Of a stretch of DNA of 64,000 nucleotides, positions 8,566 through 18,131 are shown in pieces. Source of the stretch: Alphaproteobacteria bacterium 43-37 (GTDB taxonomy: Bacteria; Pseudomonadota; Alphaproteobacteria; 43-37); assembly GCA_001897475.1 (NCBI GenBank), contig MKSY01000018.1:1-64000 (forward strand), in the 5' to 3' direction. The translations under genes and the position numbers were made by a program. The first letter of the stretch is position 1, and every line of letters begins with the position of its first letter. Below the pieces are notes generated by a model, which worked only from the letters and a program-made list of their open reading frames with translations, had not been told where the DNA came from and made no database searches.

Positions 8566-9507
8566 ATGGAACAACATCACACTCGAGTACTCATCATTGG
8601 GGCTGGCCCTGCTGGTTATACGGCGGCTATCTATGCTGCGCGTGCCAGTTTAAACCCAATTATGCTCATGGGCCCTCAGCCTGGTGGGCAATTGATGATC
8701 ACCACGGATGTTGAAAACTATCCAGGATTTGCGGACACTATCCAAGGGCCATGGCTTATGGAGCAGATGCTCAAGCAGGCTGAGCATGTGGGTGTTAAGT
8801 GTCATTACGATATTGTTACCGACATTGATGTTTCGAAGCGGCCCTTTGTTTGTCGTACCGATCGAAACGTCGTCTATACTGCCGACAGTGTGATAATTTG
8901 CACTGGTGCACAGGCTAAATGGCTTGGTTTAGAAAGTGAAAAGAAATATCGTGGCTTTGGCGTTTCAGCATGTGCAACCTGTGACGGTTTCTTCTTTAAA
9001 AATAAAATAGTTGCTGTAGTAGGCGGCGGTAACGCAGCGGTTGAGGAAGCTTTGTACTTAACCAATCATGCGGCTTCTGTTGTTTTGATCCATCGGAAAG
9101 ACAAACTGAGGGCTGAAAAAATTTTACAAGATCGATTGCTTAAAAATACAAAGATTAGCGTCATCTGGAACAGAGAAATTCACGAAGTTTTAGGCGATAA
9201 TAACCCGCCATCAGTAACACATCTTCAGTTAAAAGATCCATTAGGTGCATTGGCTGAAAAAATTGCTGTAGACGGTCTATTTATAGCCATTGGTCACTCA
9301 CCCATGACGCAGGTATTTCAAGGTAAAATCCAATTGGACCTGGAGGGTTATATTATAACCAACCAACGTCTTGAGACTTCCGTTCCTGGTATATACGCGG
9401 CAGGGGATGTCCAAGATAAAATTTATAGGCAAGCTGTTACAGCTGCAGGACAAGGGTGCATGGTAGCCCTTGAGATTGAGCGATTCTTAGCAAACAAAGA
9501 ATGCTGA
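8566..9507 (+). CDS. trxB: Thioredoxin reductase
   Basis: NADPH-dependent FAD enzyme that reduces thioredoxin. At 313 residues it is the low-molecular-weight bacterial form. The N-terminal FAD motif is IIGAGPAGYTAAIYAARA; the redox-active disulfide is CATC in SACATCDGFFFKNK; the NADPH-binding motif is VVGGGNAAVEEALYL with HRKD nearby; the C-terminal FAD contact is GIYAAGDVQDKIYRQAV. AAGG precedes the ATG. It follows aacS by 45 bp in the same direction and may share its transcript. Confidence 0.96.
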   Translation: MEQHHTRVLIIGAGPAGYTAAIYAARASLNPIMLMGPQPGGQLMITTDVENYPGFADTIQGPWLMEQMLKQAEHVGVKCHYDIVTDIDVSKRPFVCRTDRNVVYTADSVIICTGAQAKWLGLESEKKYRGFGVSACATCDGFFFKNKIVAVVGGGNAAVEEALYLTNHAASVVLIHRKDKLRAEKILQDRLLKNTKISVIWNREIHEVLGDNNPPSVTHLQLKDPLGALAEKIAVDGLFIAIGHSPMTQVFQGKIQLDLEGYIITNQRLETSVPGIYAAGDVQDKIYRQAVTAAGQGCMVALEIERFLANKEC

Positions 9508-9658
9508 TTGGCCATTGATCTGACATAGTAAAATGGGTAACCGCTTTTAATCTTTTGATAAATCTGGTACATTTTAATAAATTTTTAAATAACATCTATA
9601 TAAATAAAGATAGGCTGGCTTAAAAAACTGCCTAATAAAATAAATACTAGGAGGCATT

Positions 9659-11908
9659 ATGTTGGTACAAACCATAAAGAGCATTCGAAGTTTTCTATCT
9701 TCAGGTTTGGGGGTATTGATTTTTACATGCCTGGTTGCCTTAAGCGTTGTGCGGCTGGGGCTTGCTGAGGAGCCAGCTCAATCAGAAAAAGCTGCTGGGC
9801 AAGTGGTCAAAGCCGAAGGGTTGGAACCATTAATCAAAACTCTTGAGAATCCTGAAATGCGGGAGGATTTGATCAAAAAAATCAAGGTCCTGCAGGGATT
9901 GCAAGAAAAGAAACCCGAAACACCTAAAGGGTTTCTCGATTCTGTCATATTTACCATCACCCAACAATCCATGATGGTCACTGAAGCTTTGGTCAATATG
10001 GCGCCGGCTGTAGAGAGAATACCTGCTCAGTTTCTAATATTCTTTGAAAAATTCTCAACACACCACCTAAAGGGGGTATTGAGCGCGATCATTTTATTGG
10101 GCTTAGCAATTTTGATAGGTTTTCTTTTCGAAAAAGGTTGCAGGATCCTCTTTACAGAAATTCGCAAAAAATCATCTCCTAGTAGTGCTACAAGTATGGT
10201 GAGCCAGCATGCTTTCTTGCTGACTCATTTGCTTGCGCACATTATTCCAGTCTTTGTTTTTTACATAGCTAGTGTTTCGTTTGTTTATTCTGTGCTGATA
10301 TTTTTTAGACAAGGTTCACTTGCTCAAATGCAAGCTGTTACAGATGGCTTGGGGGTAGCTGCATTGCATGTTTTGCTGTCGGTTTTTGTCTATCGTGCAT
10401 GCATGGTTGTTGCCAATGTCATTCTTTCACCAAAAGCATCAGCTGAGCGATACTTGCAAATCAATGATCAAAAAGCCAATCGCATGTTTAACTTCTTAAG
10501 GGCAATTCTTGTGTTTGCAGTGGTAGGGTTTGCTATCAGCAATATCACGGAGGTTTTAGGGCTAGAAGCTGAGCCAAGAATTCTGTGGTCAAGAATTGTG
10601 GGGCTTATTACTACCGTTATGGCCATAAACTTTGTGTTCCAGTATCGGGCTGATGTTGCTAATTGGCTAAGAAGTGAGGTTGAGCAGAATGAAGCTCGCT
10701 CAAAAGCGATGAGAGAAATCCTGGTGTTTATTTCTGAGATATGGCATCTGCTAGCGACTGTTTCGTTGTTGTCAATTTTTGTGGCTTGGTCCATTAATCC
10801 GGAAACAGGACATACATACTTGGTTCGTTGCGTAACGCTGTCTGCGCTTACCATTATGGTTGTTCGTATTGCGCATATCGTCATTGTTAAATTGATTCGA
10901 CTTCTGTCAGGCAAAAGTAAGGTTGACATTAAGCCAAACCAAGCCTCATCAATGCCGCATCTGGATGCGCTCTTGCATGGCATCGTGCATTTTGGAGCAT
11001 TTATCTTGCTGCTGAATATCTGGGGTGTTGATTTAGGGGAATTAGCTAAAACCAAGGCTGGCGAAGTTTTCATTGGCCATGGCCTAGCGATTATGGTTAT
11101 TTCATTGCTGGCAGTGTTGGTTTGGGAGATTATCAATAGGCTTATTGAAGACGCGCTTCGTCCTATGACAATAGGGGGTAAGCTTGTTCAGCCATCCAGC
11201 CGAATTAAAACATTTATGCCCATTGTTAGAAATGTTTTCAAATGGTTCATCATCATTTTAGCTCTTGTGGTTTCTCTTGCTCAGCTGGGAATCAACGTTA
11301 CAACCCTATTGGCGGGTTTGGGCGTCATCGGTTTAGCTGTAGCGATGGGCTCACAAAGGCTTGCTCAGGACGTTGTGACGGGTGTTTTCATTCTGATGGA
11401 AAACAGCATTGAGGTTGGCGATGTGGTGAATGTGGGTGGTGTGAGCGGAGAAGTGGTTTCCTTTACCATTCGCACAATCGTGCTTAGGAATATTTCTGGC
11501 GAGCTTCATACTGTGCCATACAGTGGCATTGGAACAGTGACAAATCTCTCCAAAGATTATTCAAATTGCATAATGGAAGTGTCTGTTGGCCATGACGCAA
11601 ATATCGCAACGGTTATGTCTTTGTTTGAAAAGGTTGGGGCTGAAATGCATTCTGATAAGAAGTTTGCTCCAAAAGTACTAAGCGAACTGAAAGTTATTGG
11701 CGTTAGTAAGCTGACAGATACGTCTACTAACATTATGTCCATTATGAAGACCGAGCCTGACCCATATCATGTTGTGGATCAGGAGTTTAGGAGGCGTCTC
11801 AAATTGAAATTTGCAGAAGCTGGCATTCAAGTTCCTGCGGTTCGTCAAGTTGTTTCGTTTCAAACAAAAGACAAGCAGTCTTCACTTAAGGTTGCTATTG
11901 AAAAGTAG
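9659..11908 (+). CDS. Large mechanosensitive ion channel of the MscS family
   Basis: Inner-membrane tension-gated channel that releases solutes on hypo-osmotic shock. At 749 residues it is much larger than E. coli MscS (286). It has an N-terminal signal or first helix (to ~residue 36, ending GLAEE), a short periplasmic coiled region (~40-115), about ten membrane segments, then the MscS core at ~510-690. The pore helix is GLGVIGLAVAMGSQRLAQDVVTG (split here as a Gly/Ala-rich helix), followed by the beta domain IEVGDVVNVGG and the TVPYSGIGTVTNLS segment. TAGGAGG precedes the ATG. It resembles the YbiO-like subgroup; the exact subgroup is uncertain. Confidence 0.88.
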   Translation: MLVQTIKSIRSFLSSGLGVLIFTCLVALSVVRLGLAEEPAQSEKAAGQVVKAEGLEPLIKTLENPEMREDLIKKIKVLQGLQEKKPETPKGFLDSVIFTITQQSMMVTEALVNMAPAVERIPAQFLIFFEKFSTHHLKGVLSAIILLGLAILIGFLFEKGCRILFTEIRKKSSPSSATSMVSQHAFLLTHLLAHIIPVFVFYIASVSFVYSVLIFFRQGSLAQMQAVTDGLGVAALHVLLSVFVYRACMVVANVILSPKASAERYLQINDQKANRMFNFLRAILVFAVVGFAISNITEVLGLEAEPRILWSRIVGLITTVMAINFVFQYRADVANWLRSEVEQNEARSKAMREILVFISEIWHLLATVSLLSIFVAWSINPETGHTYLVRCVTLSALTIMVVRIAHIVIVKLIRLLSGKSKVDIKPNQASSMPHLDALLHGIVHFGAFILLLNIWGVDLGELAKTKAGEVFIGHGLAIMVISLLAVLVWEIINRLIEDALRPMTIGGKLVQPSSRIKTFMPIVRNVFKWFIIILALVVSLAQLGINVTTLLAGLGVIGLAVAMGSQRLAQDVVTGVFILMENSIEVGDVVNVGGVSGEVVSFTIRTIVLRNISGELHTVPYSGIGTVTNLSKDYSNCIMEVSVGHDANIATVMSLFEKVGAEMHSDKKFAPKVLSELKVIGVSKLTDTSTNIMSIMKTEPDPYHVVDQEFRRRLKLKFAEAGIQVPAVRQVVSFQTKDKQSSLKVAIEK

Positions 11909-11932
11909 GTTTGCTTTTTAAAACCAAAATAT

Positions 11933-11959
11933 AGAGGGGGTTCTGCCCTCTCTTTTTTT
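11933..11959 (+). terminator. Rho-independent terminator after the MscS-family gene
   Basis: Stem AGAGGG/CCCTCT with a 7-base loop, followed by a run of seven T. It starts 25 bp after the channel gene's stop and ends 36 bp before hslO, separating the two units. Confidence 0.8.
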
Positions 11960-11995
11960 ATGGCCTGTTTACAAAATTGGCTAACTGTGTGAAGC

Positions 11996-12946
11996 ATGGT
12001 AAACAGCTTTAGACAAGTAGAGGATAGCGTGCTTAGCGATACTATTTCTGCCCCCATAGAAGGGCTTGATTCCGTAAGGCCATTTGGCGTTGAAACCACG
12101 ACTATTAGCGGGCACGCTGTGCGGTTGGAAAGAGTCCTGAACAGTATTATCTTAAGGCATAACTACCCTAATGTTGTTAATTTTACTTTGGCAAAACTCA
12201 TAACGTTATCTGTGGTTCTATATGGGACCTTTAAATATAAAGGAGTTCTGACTCTTCAAATTAAGGGTGCTGGTGCGATTCAAACAATGGTTTGTGACGT
12301 TGATCATAATGGCTATGTGCGGGCTTATGCGCGTTTTGATGAGGCTATGCTTCCAAAATGGGAGTCAGGGAAAGAGTATTCTTCATCAGAGCTTTTTGGA
12401 GAAGGGTATTTGCTTATGGTCGTGGATCCTGCTGATTTGAATCAGCAAAGATATCAGGGCGTGGTTGAATTGTCGGGTGAAACGCTTGAATCATCGTTCA
12501 TGCATTACTTTACACAATCTGTTCAATGTCAAACAATGATCCAACTGCAAGTGATGCCGCCTGAGGAGGCCAAGCACGAAATCCTATGGAGGGACTCGCA
12601 GCACTTGGAGAGGTTCGGATGGCGTTCGGGCTGTATTATGATTCAACAGTTGCAGGATGCAAGGTTAAGTATAGTTGACGATTGGGAAACAGCTGTTACT
12701 ATGGTGTTATCAGTGGTGCAAGCGGAGTTAATTGGCGAAAACCTGCCTCTTGATGATTTGCTGTACCGTTTGTTTCATGAGTATGGGGTTCGGGTTCACT
12801 CTCCATTGCCACTAGAGGCGCGTTGCCGATGCTCACAAGAAAAAGTAGACAAAGTCTTAAGTGAACTGACGGATCAGTTTGATGAGCCAAATGTGGCGGT
12901 AACATGTGAGTTTTGTGGCCAGGAATATGTCGTGGATTTAAATTAG
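11996..12946 (+). CDS. hslO: Hsp33 redox-regulated holdase chaperone
   Basis: Cytosolic chaperone that unfolds and dimerises on oxidation and then binds unfolding proteins. The 316-residue length is normal. The N-terminal domain includes GAGAIQTMVCDVDHNGYVRAYAR. The C-terminal zinc switch is intact as CRCSQEKVDKVL (CxC) and, later, CEFCGQ (CxxC). The start ATG at 11996 lacks a clear ribosome site but covers the complete fold. The following lipoprotein gene begins 9 bp after the stop, so the two are probably cotranscribed. Confidence 0.95.
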   Translation: MVNSFRQVEDSVLSDTISAPIEGLDSVRPFGVETTTISGHAVRLERVLNSIILRHNYPNVVNFTLAKLITLSVVLYGTFKYKGVLTLQIKGAGAIQTMVCDVDHNGYVRAYARFDEAMLPKWESGKEYSSSELFGEGYLLMVVDPADLNQQRYQGVVELSGETLESSFMHYFTQSVQCQTMIQLQVMPPEEAKHEILWRDSQHLERFGWRSGCIMIQQLQDARLSIVDDWETAVTMVLSVVQAELIGENLPLDDLLYRLFHEYGVRVHSPLPLEARCRCSQEKVDKVLSELTDQFDEPNVAVTCEFCGQEYVVDLN

Positions 12947-12955
12947 GAGCAAAAA

Positions 12956-13540
12956 GTGTTTAATAAAAAATATTCACACAAAGTATTGCTTGGTTTTGTT
13001 TTCCTTGTTTGGGGGGGGTGCCAGGGCCATACCAGCATGCCAGCGATGAAGATGACGCAAGATTCTGTCGGTTTGGCAGTGGAAGGTATTAATGTTCAGT
13101 TGGCGGCAAACTCTGGCCTAGACAATAGTGGGCAATGGGTTGAAGTTCCTTTTGCAACGCAGGTTAAAAATTGGTTTTCTTCCCGATTTAAACCTGTAGG
13201 TGGTGAAAAGGTGGGGTACATCGTTGTCAACTTAGCGGCCCTTAAGCAGACGAATTTGGCCAATGGGAATTCAAGCAAAGACGTGATTTCAGGGCAACCT
13301 TCTGAGCAATACGAAGCTGAGATTGATGTTCGGTTTGAAATTCGAGATAGCATGGGGTTTGCTGAGAAATTTGCTGCGGCTAAGATCCATCGTACCGCAA
13401 CGGTGCTGGGTGATATAACTCTTGCTCAGCGGCAAGCTTTAATTCAAAAGCTGATTAATCACGCGATCGAAGATGCTGATCAAGAGTTATTACAAAGCGC
13501 AAAAGAGTTTTTGCCTTTGTTGATTCAGTCTCAGATATAA
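12956..13540 (+). CDS. Putative lipoprotein of unknown function
   Basis: A 194-residue protein starting at GTG with TAGGAGC 6 bases upstream, overlapping the hslO stop region. The N-terminus is a lipoprotein signal: basic MFNKKYSHK, a hydrophobic stretch, then VWGGC with Cys near residue 22 as the predicted lipidation site. The mature part has no recognised family; it has alternating beta-like strands (VGYIVVNLAAL, AEIDVRFEIRDSMG) and a helical C-terminus (QALIQKLINHAIEDADQELL). An envelope role is inferred only from the signal. Coupling to hslO suggests an envelope-stress context, but this is weak. Confidence 0.6.
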   Translation: MFNKKYSHKVLLGFVFLVWGGCQGHTSMPAMKMTQDSVGLAVEGINVQLAANSGLDNSGQWVEVPFATQVKNWFSSRFKPVGGEKVGYIVVNLAALKQTNLANGNSSKDVISGQPSEQYEAEIDVRFEIRDSMGFAEKFAAAKIHRTATVLGDITLAQRQALIQKLINHAIEDADQELLQSAKEFLPLLIQSQI

Positions 13541-13639
13541 GGAAAATTTTGTTAATTTTTTATAAAAACATACAAACAAGGCTTTTCAGGCGTGTGGTTT
13601 GAATGTAAGATCGTTTCAGTTTTAAATAAGGAGCCTCGT

Positions 13640-14137
13640 ATGTTTTTCGCAGTAACAGCGTTTGCACAAACACCTGGATCAAATCCCGCTGCTGCGGTTG
13701 GGTTTGATCCAATGTCACTGTTGCCTTTTGTACTTATCATTGTGGTATTTTATTTTCTCATATTCCGCCCACAGCAGAAGAGAATGAAGCAACAAAAGGA
13801 AATGTTGTCCAGCTTGCGTCGTGGCGATAAAGTCGTTACAACTGGCGGTATTTTTGGAACAGTTAGTCGACTTGAGAATGATCAAGAGGTGCATGTTGAG
13901 ATTGCTCCAAATGTTGTGATCCGTTTAAACCGGGCTAGCGTGTCTGACATTCTAACAAAGACAAACGTGCAGCCCCAGGGCGTGGAATCTGCTGCTGTAA
14001 AGCCTGTGGAAGCGGCTAAATCACCGACAGTTGCTAAGCCTGCTGCAAAGCCTAGCCAGTCATCTAAGAAGCCTGCGGCGGCTAAGCCAGTTGCAAAAAA
14101 GGGCTCAGTGGCTCCTAAAAAGCCCGTTAAAAAATAG
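13640..14137 (+). CDS. yajC: YajC, preprotein translocase accessory subunit
   Basis: Small membrane partner of SecDF in the holotranslocon. The start is the ATG at 13640 behind TAAGGAGC, not the GTG 48 bases upstream. One membrane helix (LLPFVLIIVVFYFLIFRPQQ) is followed by the typical KRMKQQKEML and LRRGDKVVTTGGIFGTV segments. The core ends near residue 115. Beyond that lies an unusual ~50-residue tail rich in Ala, Lys and Pro (repeats of AAKP and KPVAKK type), making this 165 residues against about 110 in E. coli. secD follows 21 bp later. Confidence 0.92.
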   Translation: MFFAVTAFAQTPGSNPAAAVGFDPMSLLPFVLIIVVFYFLIFRPQQKRMKQQKEMLSSLRRGDKVVTTGGIFGTVSRLENDQEVHVEIAPNVVIRLNRASVSDILTKTNVQPQGVESAAVKPVEAAKSPTVAKPAAKPSQSSKKPAAAKPVAKKGSVAPKKPVKK

Positions 14138-14158
14138 CTTTTGGATAAGGCTTAAAAG

Positions 14159-15736
14159 ATGCTGAATTTGCCACGATGGAAAGTCATTCTGATACTGGGT
14201 ATATCCTTGTTTGGTTTTGTATTGGCTTTGCCCAATGTATTGCCACAAAAGATTCGGGATGCCTTTCCTTCGTGGTTTCCGGCAAACACTGTTGTTCTCG
14301 GCCTTGACCTTCAAGGTGGCTCACATCTTTTGCTTGAAGTGGACATGAAGACGGTTGTCCAGGATATGACCAATAGCATTGCCGATGGCGTGAGAGATGG
14401 TTTGCGTAAGCAAAAAATAGGTTATATGGGGATTATGGCAAAAGCGGATCACGTTGTTTTCCAGCTACGTAATCCTGCTGAGTTTGAAAAGGCGGCATTG
14501 CATATTCGTGCGGGCGATGCATCTTTGGTTGTTGAGAGGCAGGGTGAGGCAGGCGTTGTTGTCAAGCCAGCGGCTGAAGCTATTGCTATACGCAAGCGAA
14601 GTGCTGTTGAGCAGTCTCTTGAAATTGTTCGTCGGCGTGTGGATGATTCTGGAACGCGTGAACCTATTATCCAAAAACAAGGTGAGGACAGAATCATTTT
14701 GCAGTTACCGGGTGTTGATGACCCAGAGCATGTAAAAGAGCTTTTGGGCAAGACAGCGAAAATGACGTTCCGTATGGTTGATATGGAGCATTCTATCGAA
14801 GAGGCAATGGCTGGGCGTGTTCCCCCTGATTCTGAACTACTAGAGATGTTAGATCGTGATGAAGGTGAGCCGCATCGTATCCTTGTCAAAAAGAAAGTCT
14901 TGGTTAGTGGTGAGAACCTTGTGAACGCATCAGCGGGAATTCACCCCGAGAGAGGATCGCCGATAGTTGAATTTAAATTTGATTCAATTGGTGGAAAAAA
15001 GTTTGGCGATGTGACGCGTGAGAACATCGAAAAATTGTTTGCTATCGTTTTGGATGATAAAGTTATTAGTGCGCCTCGGATAATGTCACCTATAACAGGT
15101 GGTACGGGCATGATTGAAGGTAGTTTCACTATGAAGTCAGCGAGTGATCTAGCCCTTCTTTTGCGAGCCGGTGCTCTGCCAGCTCCTCTCACCGTTCTTG
15201 AGCAACGTACAGTTGGCCCAGATTTGGGTGCAGATTCCATTAAGGCTGGCCAAAATGCGACAATAATTTCTGTGATTTTGGTGGCGATCTTTATGATCAT
15301 TGCTTATATGTTTTTTGGATTGATTGCTAATATTGCATTGATTGTCAATTTGGTGTGGTTGATTGGTGCCATGTCAGCGCTTCAAGCGACTCTTACCCTT
15401 CCAGGTATTGCGGGTATTGCGTTAACGCTTGGTATGGCGGTTGATGCTAACGTTCTTATCTATGAACGTGTGAAAGAAGAAATCCGCAATGGGATGAAAC
15501 CGCTGTCGGCGATTGAGGCAGGTTATAAGCGCGCGATGGCAACTGTTACCGACTCAAATTTGACGACACTAATTGGCGCTGGGGTTCTTTGGTGGCAGGG
15601 GACAGGCCCTGTGAAAGGTTTTGCTGTAACGTTGGGCTTAGGTATTTTGATTTCCATGTTTACAGCTATTTCGCTAACACGCTTGATTATTATTTATTGG
15701 TATCGTTGGCGCAAACCTAAAACGTTGCCCATTTAA
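14159..15736 (+). CDS. secD: SecD, protein-export membrane protein
   Basis: Proton-motive-force-driven component that assists late translocation through SecYEG. At 525 residues it has an N-terminal helix, a large periplasmic domain opening with GLDLQGGSHLLLEVD, and six-helix membrane architecture at the C-terminus with GIAGIALTLGMAVDANVLIYERVKEE (family motif, given here in part) and TLIGAGVLWW. The ATG follows AAGGC. It sits between yajC and secF with short gaps, the standard export operon. Confidence 0.97.
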   Translation: MLNLPRWKVILILGISLFGFVLALPNVLPQKIRDAFPSWFPANTVVLGLDLQGGSHLLLEVDMKTVVQDMTNSIADGVRDGLRKQKIGYMGIMAKADHVVFQLRNPAEFEKAALHIRAGDASLVVERQGEAGVVVKPAAEAIAIRKRSAVEQSLEIVRRRVDDSGTREPIIQKQGEDRIILQLPGVDDPEHVKELLGKTAKMTFRMVDMEHSIEEAMAGRVPPDSELLEMLDRDEGEPHRILVKKKVLVSGENLVNASAGIHPERGSPIVEFKFDSIGGKKFGDVTRENIEKLFAIVLDDKVISAPRIMSPITGGTGMIEGSFTMKSASDLALLLRAGALPAPLTVLEQRTVGPDLGADSIKAGQNATIISVILVAIFMIIAYMFFGLIANIALIVNLVWLIGAMSALQATLTLPGIAGIALTLGMAVDANVLIYERVKEEIRNGMKPLSAIEAGYKRAMATVTDSNLTTLIGAGVLWWQGTGPVKGFAVTLGLGILISMFTAISLTRLIIIYWYRWRKPKTLPI

Positions 15737-15750
15737 ATTGAGAAGGTCTA

Positions 15751-16683
15751 ATGCGGTCAATTAACTTTATTCCTCACAACACTAATATTAATTTTGTAGG
15801 CGCACGTTTTATAACTTTAGGCCTGTCAATCCTATTAGTTATTGTGACCTTAGCTGGAATTTTGATCAAAGGATTGAACTTTGGGATCGACTTTAAGGGC
15901 GGTTTTTCCATTGTAATTCGTACCGAGCAGCCAGCCGATGTGTCAGCACTTCGTGAGAAGATAAGCGGGCTTGGACTGGGAGATCACACGCTGCAAGGCT
16001 TTGGTGGCCCTCATGATGTTTTGATTCGTATCCAAAGTCAGCCTGGCGGTGAGAAGGCACAGCAAGAAGCATTGGTGAAAATTAAAGAAGGATTGGGAAG
16101 CGGCATTGAATACCGACAGATTGAAACAGTTGGCCCCAAAGCTGGAGATGAACTAATCAGAAACGGAATCACGGCTGTAGCTCTGGCGATCCTTGCGATG
16201 TTGGTTTATATCTGGGTTCGCTTTGATTGGCAGTTTTCGGTGTGCGCAATTCTGGCCTTGGTACACGATTGTTTTGCTATTCTGGCTATGTATTGTTTCT
16301 TGCCATTTGAGTTTAACATCACCGCAATTGTGGCGATTCTTACAACAGCTGGATATTCTATCAACGATACGGTAGTGATCTACGACCGTATCCGTGAAAA
16401 TATACGTAAAAATAAGAAAATGGATCTCAAAACGCTCATTAATAGAAGCATTAATGAAACTCTTTCTAGAACGATTCTGACTTCATCCACGACGCTTATT
16501 TCATTAACGGCATTGTACTTCTTTGGCGGTAAGGTCATTGCGGAATTCAGCTTGCCAATTATCATTGGTATTGCTGTGGGAACATATTCCTCAATATGCA
16601 TAGCAGCAGTTTTGCTTTTGTATGTTGGATTAAGGCCACAAAAGAGTGAGGCCGCTGCGCCAGAACTCTCTCCCGTTCCATGA
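15751..16683 (+). CDS. secF: SecF, protein-export membrane protein
   Basis: Forms a complex with SecD. At 310 residues the family motifs are clear: GLNFGIDFKGGFSIVIRTE after the first helix, GPKAGDELIRNGITA before the membrane core, and AGYSINDTVVIYDRIREN in the core. GAGAAGG precedes the ATG, 14 bp after the secD stop. It ends only 4 bp from the stop of the convergent pgk gene, leaving no room for a dedicated terminator. Confidence 0.97.
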   Translation: MRSINFIPHNTNINFVGARFITLGLSILLVIVTLAGILIKGLNFGIDFKGGFSIVIRTEQPADVSALREKISGLGLGDHTLQGFGGPHDVLIRIQSQPGGEKAQQEALVKIKEGLGSGIEYRQIETVGPKAGDELIRNGITAVALAILAMLVYIWVRFDWQFSVCAILALVHDCFAILAMYCFLPFEFNITAIVAILTTAGYSINDTVVIYDRIRENIRKNKKMDLKTLINRSINETLSRTILTSSTTLISLTALYFFGGKVIAEFSLPIIIGIAVGTYSSICIAAVLLLYVGLRPQKSEAAAPELSPVP

Positions 16684-16687
16684 TCAA

Positions 16688-17887
16688 TTAGGTATTTTGG
16701 CTCATTGCGTTTTTAAGCGCTTGCATGCCTGGCAGATCTTTGCCTTCGAGCCATTCTAAAAATGCGCCACCAGCAGCGGAAATATAGGTAAACTTATCTT
16801 GTACTCCCGCATGCGCAAGGGCAGCAGCTGTATCGCCTCCTCCTGCTACAGAAATAAGGCCGCTTTCTTGTGTGAGCCTGGCAACGATGCGCGCTAGCTG
16901 AGTTGTTCCATAATCATATGGCGGAACCTCAAACACACCCATAGGTCCGTTCCAAAGTACCGTTTTACAAATTTTTAAAACCGCTTCATAAGAGGTTAGC
17001 GTTTGTAGGCCAATATCAAAAATTTTATCAACAGGTTCCAGTTGATCCAGCTGAATTGTCCTAACGTTAGAGCTTGTCAAATCATGAGCAACTTGAACAT
17101 CGTTTGGTAATAAAATTTGACAATTTCGTACTTTAGCCACCTCACATATGGAATGATAAACGTCGTGAGAGTCTTCCTCAATAAGAGAGGCGCCAATATC
17201 ATGTCCTTGAAAATGTAAAAATGTATTTGCCATTCCGCCACCAAGGATTAAGTAGTCAACCTTTTGGGTTAGGTTTTTAAGCAAAGCAATTTTAGTGGAA
17301 ATTTTTGAGCCACCTACAATGGCTGCACAAGGTCGTTCTGGATTTTCAAGCGCCATATGCAGTGCCTGAACTTCGGCGTGAAATTGTGGGCCCATAAAGG
17401 AAGGGAGGTGTTTTGTAATGGCGTCAACAGATGCATGGGCCCGATGGGATACAGAGAAAGCATCGTTGATATAGATATCCATGTTTGCAGATAGTTCTTC
17501 GGCAAAAGAAAAATCGTTGTTTTCTTCTTCAGCATAAAAACGAACGTTCTCAAGTAGGGCCACATCGCCAGATTTCATTTCACCTATGGCCATTTCAACT
17601 GATGGCCCGATGCAATCAGAAACGAATCGAACAGGATGGTTTAAAAAATTTGAAAGAGTTTTTGCTAAAGGGGAGAGAGTATAATGCGCATCCCGTTTGC
17701 CTTTAGGTCTTCCAAAATGAGATAAAATGAAGATGATTGCGCCCTTTTTCCTAAGAAAGTTAAGGGTTGGCAAAAACCGCTCTAAGCGTGTCAAATCACC
17801 AAACTGGCCATCGTGGTATGGAAGATTTAAGTCTGCTCTAACCAAAACTTTCTTGGCATCCAAATTCTCAAGCTCAGGTGGATTCAC
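16688..17887 (-). CDS. pgk: Phosphoglycerate kinase
   Basis: Glycolytic and gluconeogenic enzyme interconverting 1,3-bisphosphoglycerate plus ADP with 3-phosphoglycerate plus ATP. The 399-residue length is standard. Visible: VLVRADLNLPYHDG substrate loop, ILSHFGRPKG, the hinge region with IVGGSKISTK, and the nucleotide-site GGGDTAAAL near the C-terminus. The start codon is GTG with AAAGGAG 9 bases upstream. It is divergent from ftsZ across ~245 bp. No gap or other glycolytic gene is adjacent. Confidence 0.97.
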   Translation of the reverse strand: MNPPELENLDAKKVLVRADLNLPYHDGQFGDLTRLERFLPTLNFLRKKGAIIFILSHFGRPKGKRDAHYTLSPLAKTLSNFLNHPVRFVSDCIGPSVEMAIGEMKSGDVALLENVRFYAEEENNDFSFAEELSANMDIYINDAFSVSHRAHASVDAITKHLPSFMGPQFHAEVQALHMALENPERPCAAIVGGSKISTKIALLKNLTQKVDYLILGGGMANTFLHFQGHDIGASLIEEDSHDVYHSICEVAKVRNCQILLPNDVQVAHDLTSSNVRTIQLDQLEPVDKIFDIGLQTLTSYEAVLKICKTVLWNGPMGVFEVPPYDYGTTQLARIVARLTQESGLISVAGGGDTAAALAHAGVQDKFTYISAAGGAFLEWLEGKDLPGMQALKNAMSQNT

Positions 17888-18036
17888 TTCTTTTGTCTCC
17901 TTTTTACAGTTTAACGTTATCTTCTAAATTAAAAAAGTAAAAGAGGGGGGAGTGAGAAAAATGAGTTTATGATGACTTTATTGAATATCTGAAACGTTCA
18001 GGTGCATTTTTTTATGTCATTTTGTAACGTTTCTTT

Positions 18037-18065
18037 TTGAGTTTTGACTAAAATTAATATAAACT
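18037..18065 (+). promoter_or_regulatory. Candidate ftsZ promoter
   Basis: TTGAGT, a 17-bp spacer, then TAAACT: a sigma-70-like pair in the AT-rich region between pgk and ftsZ, ending 66 bp upstream of the ftsZ start. Each hexamer matches consensus at four of six positions. Several TTGA-like strings occur nearby, so the exact site is uncertain. Confidence 0.3.
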
Positions 18066-18131
18066 ATCCTGAGTTGTTCTATTTTTAGCATAACTTTTGT
18101 GCGTTTTAATATATTGTAGCTTGAGGTCGTC

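Noticed and set aside
10468-11136. 222-codon frame antisense to the MscS-family gene
   Set aside because: Shadow of a strongly conserved channel gene; composition is Ser/Thr/Ile-rich without any family motif.
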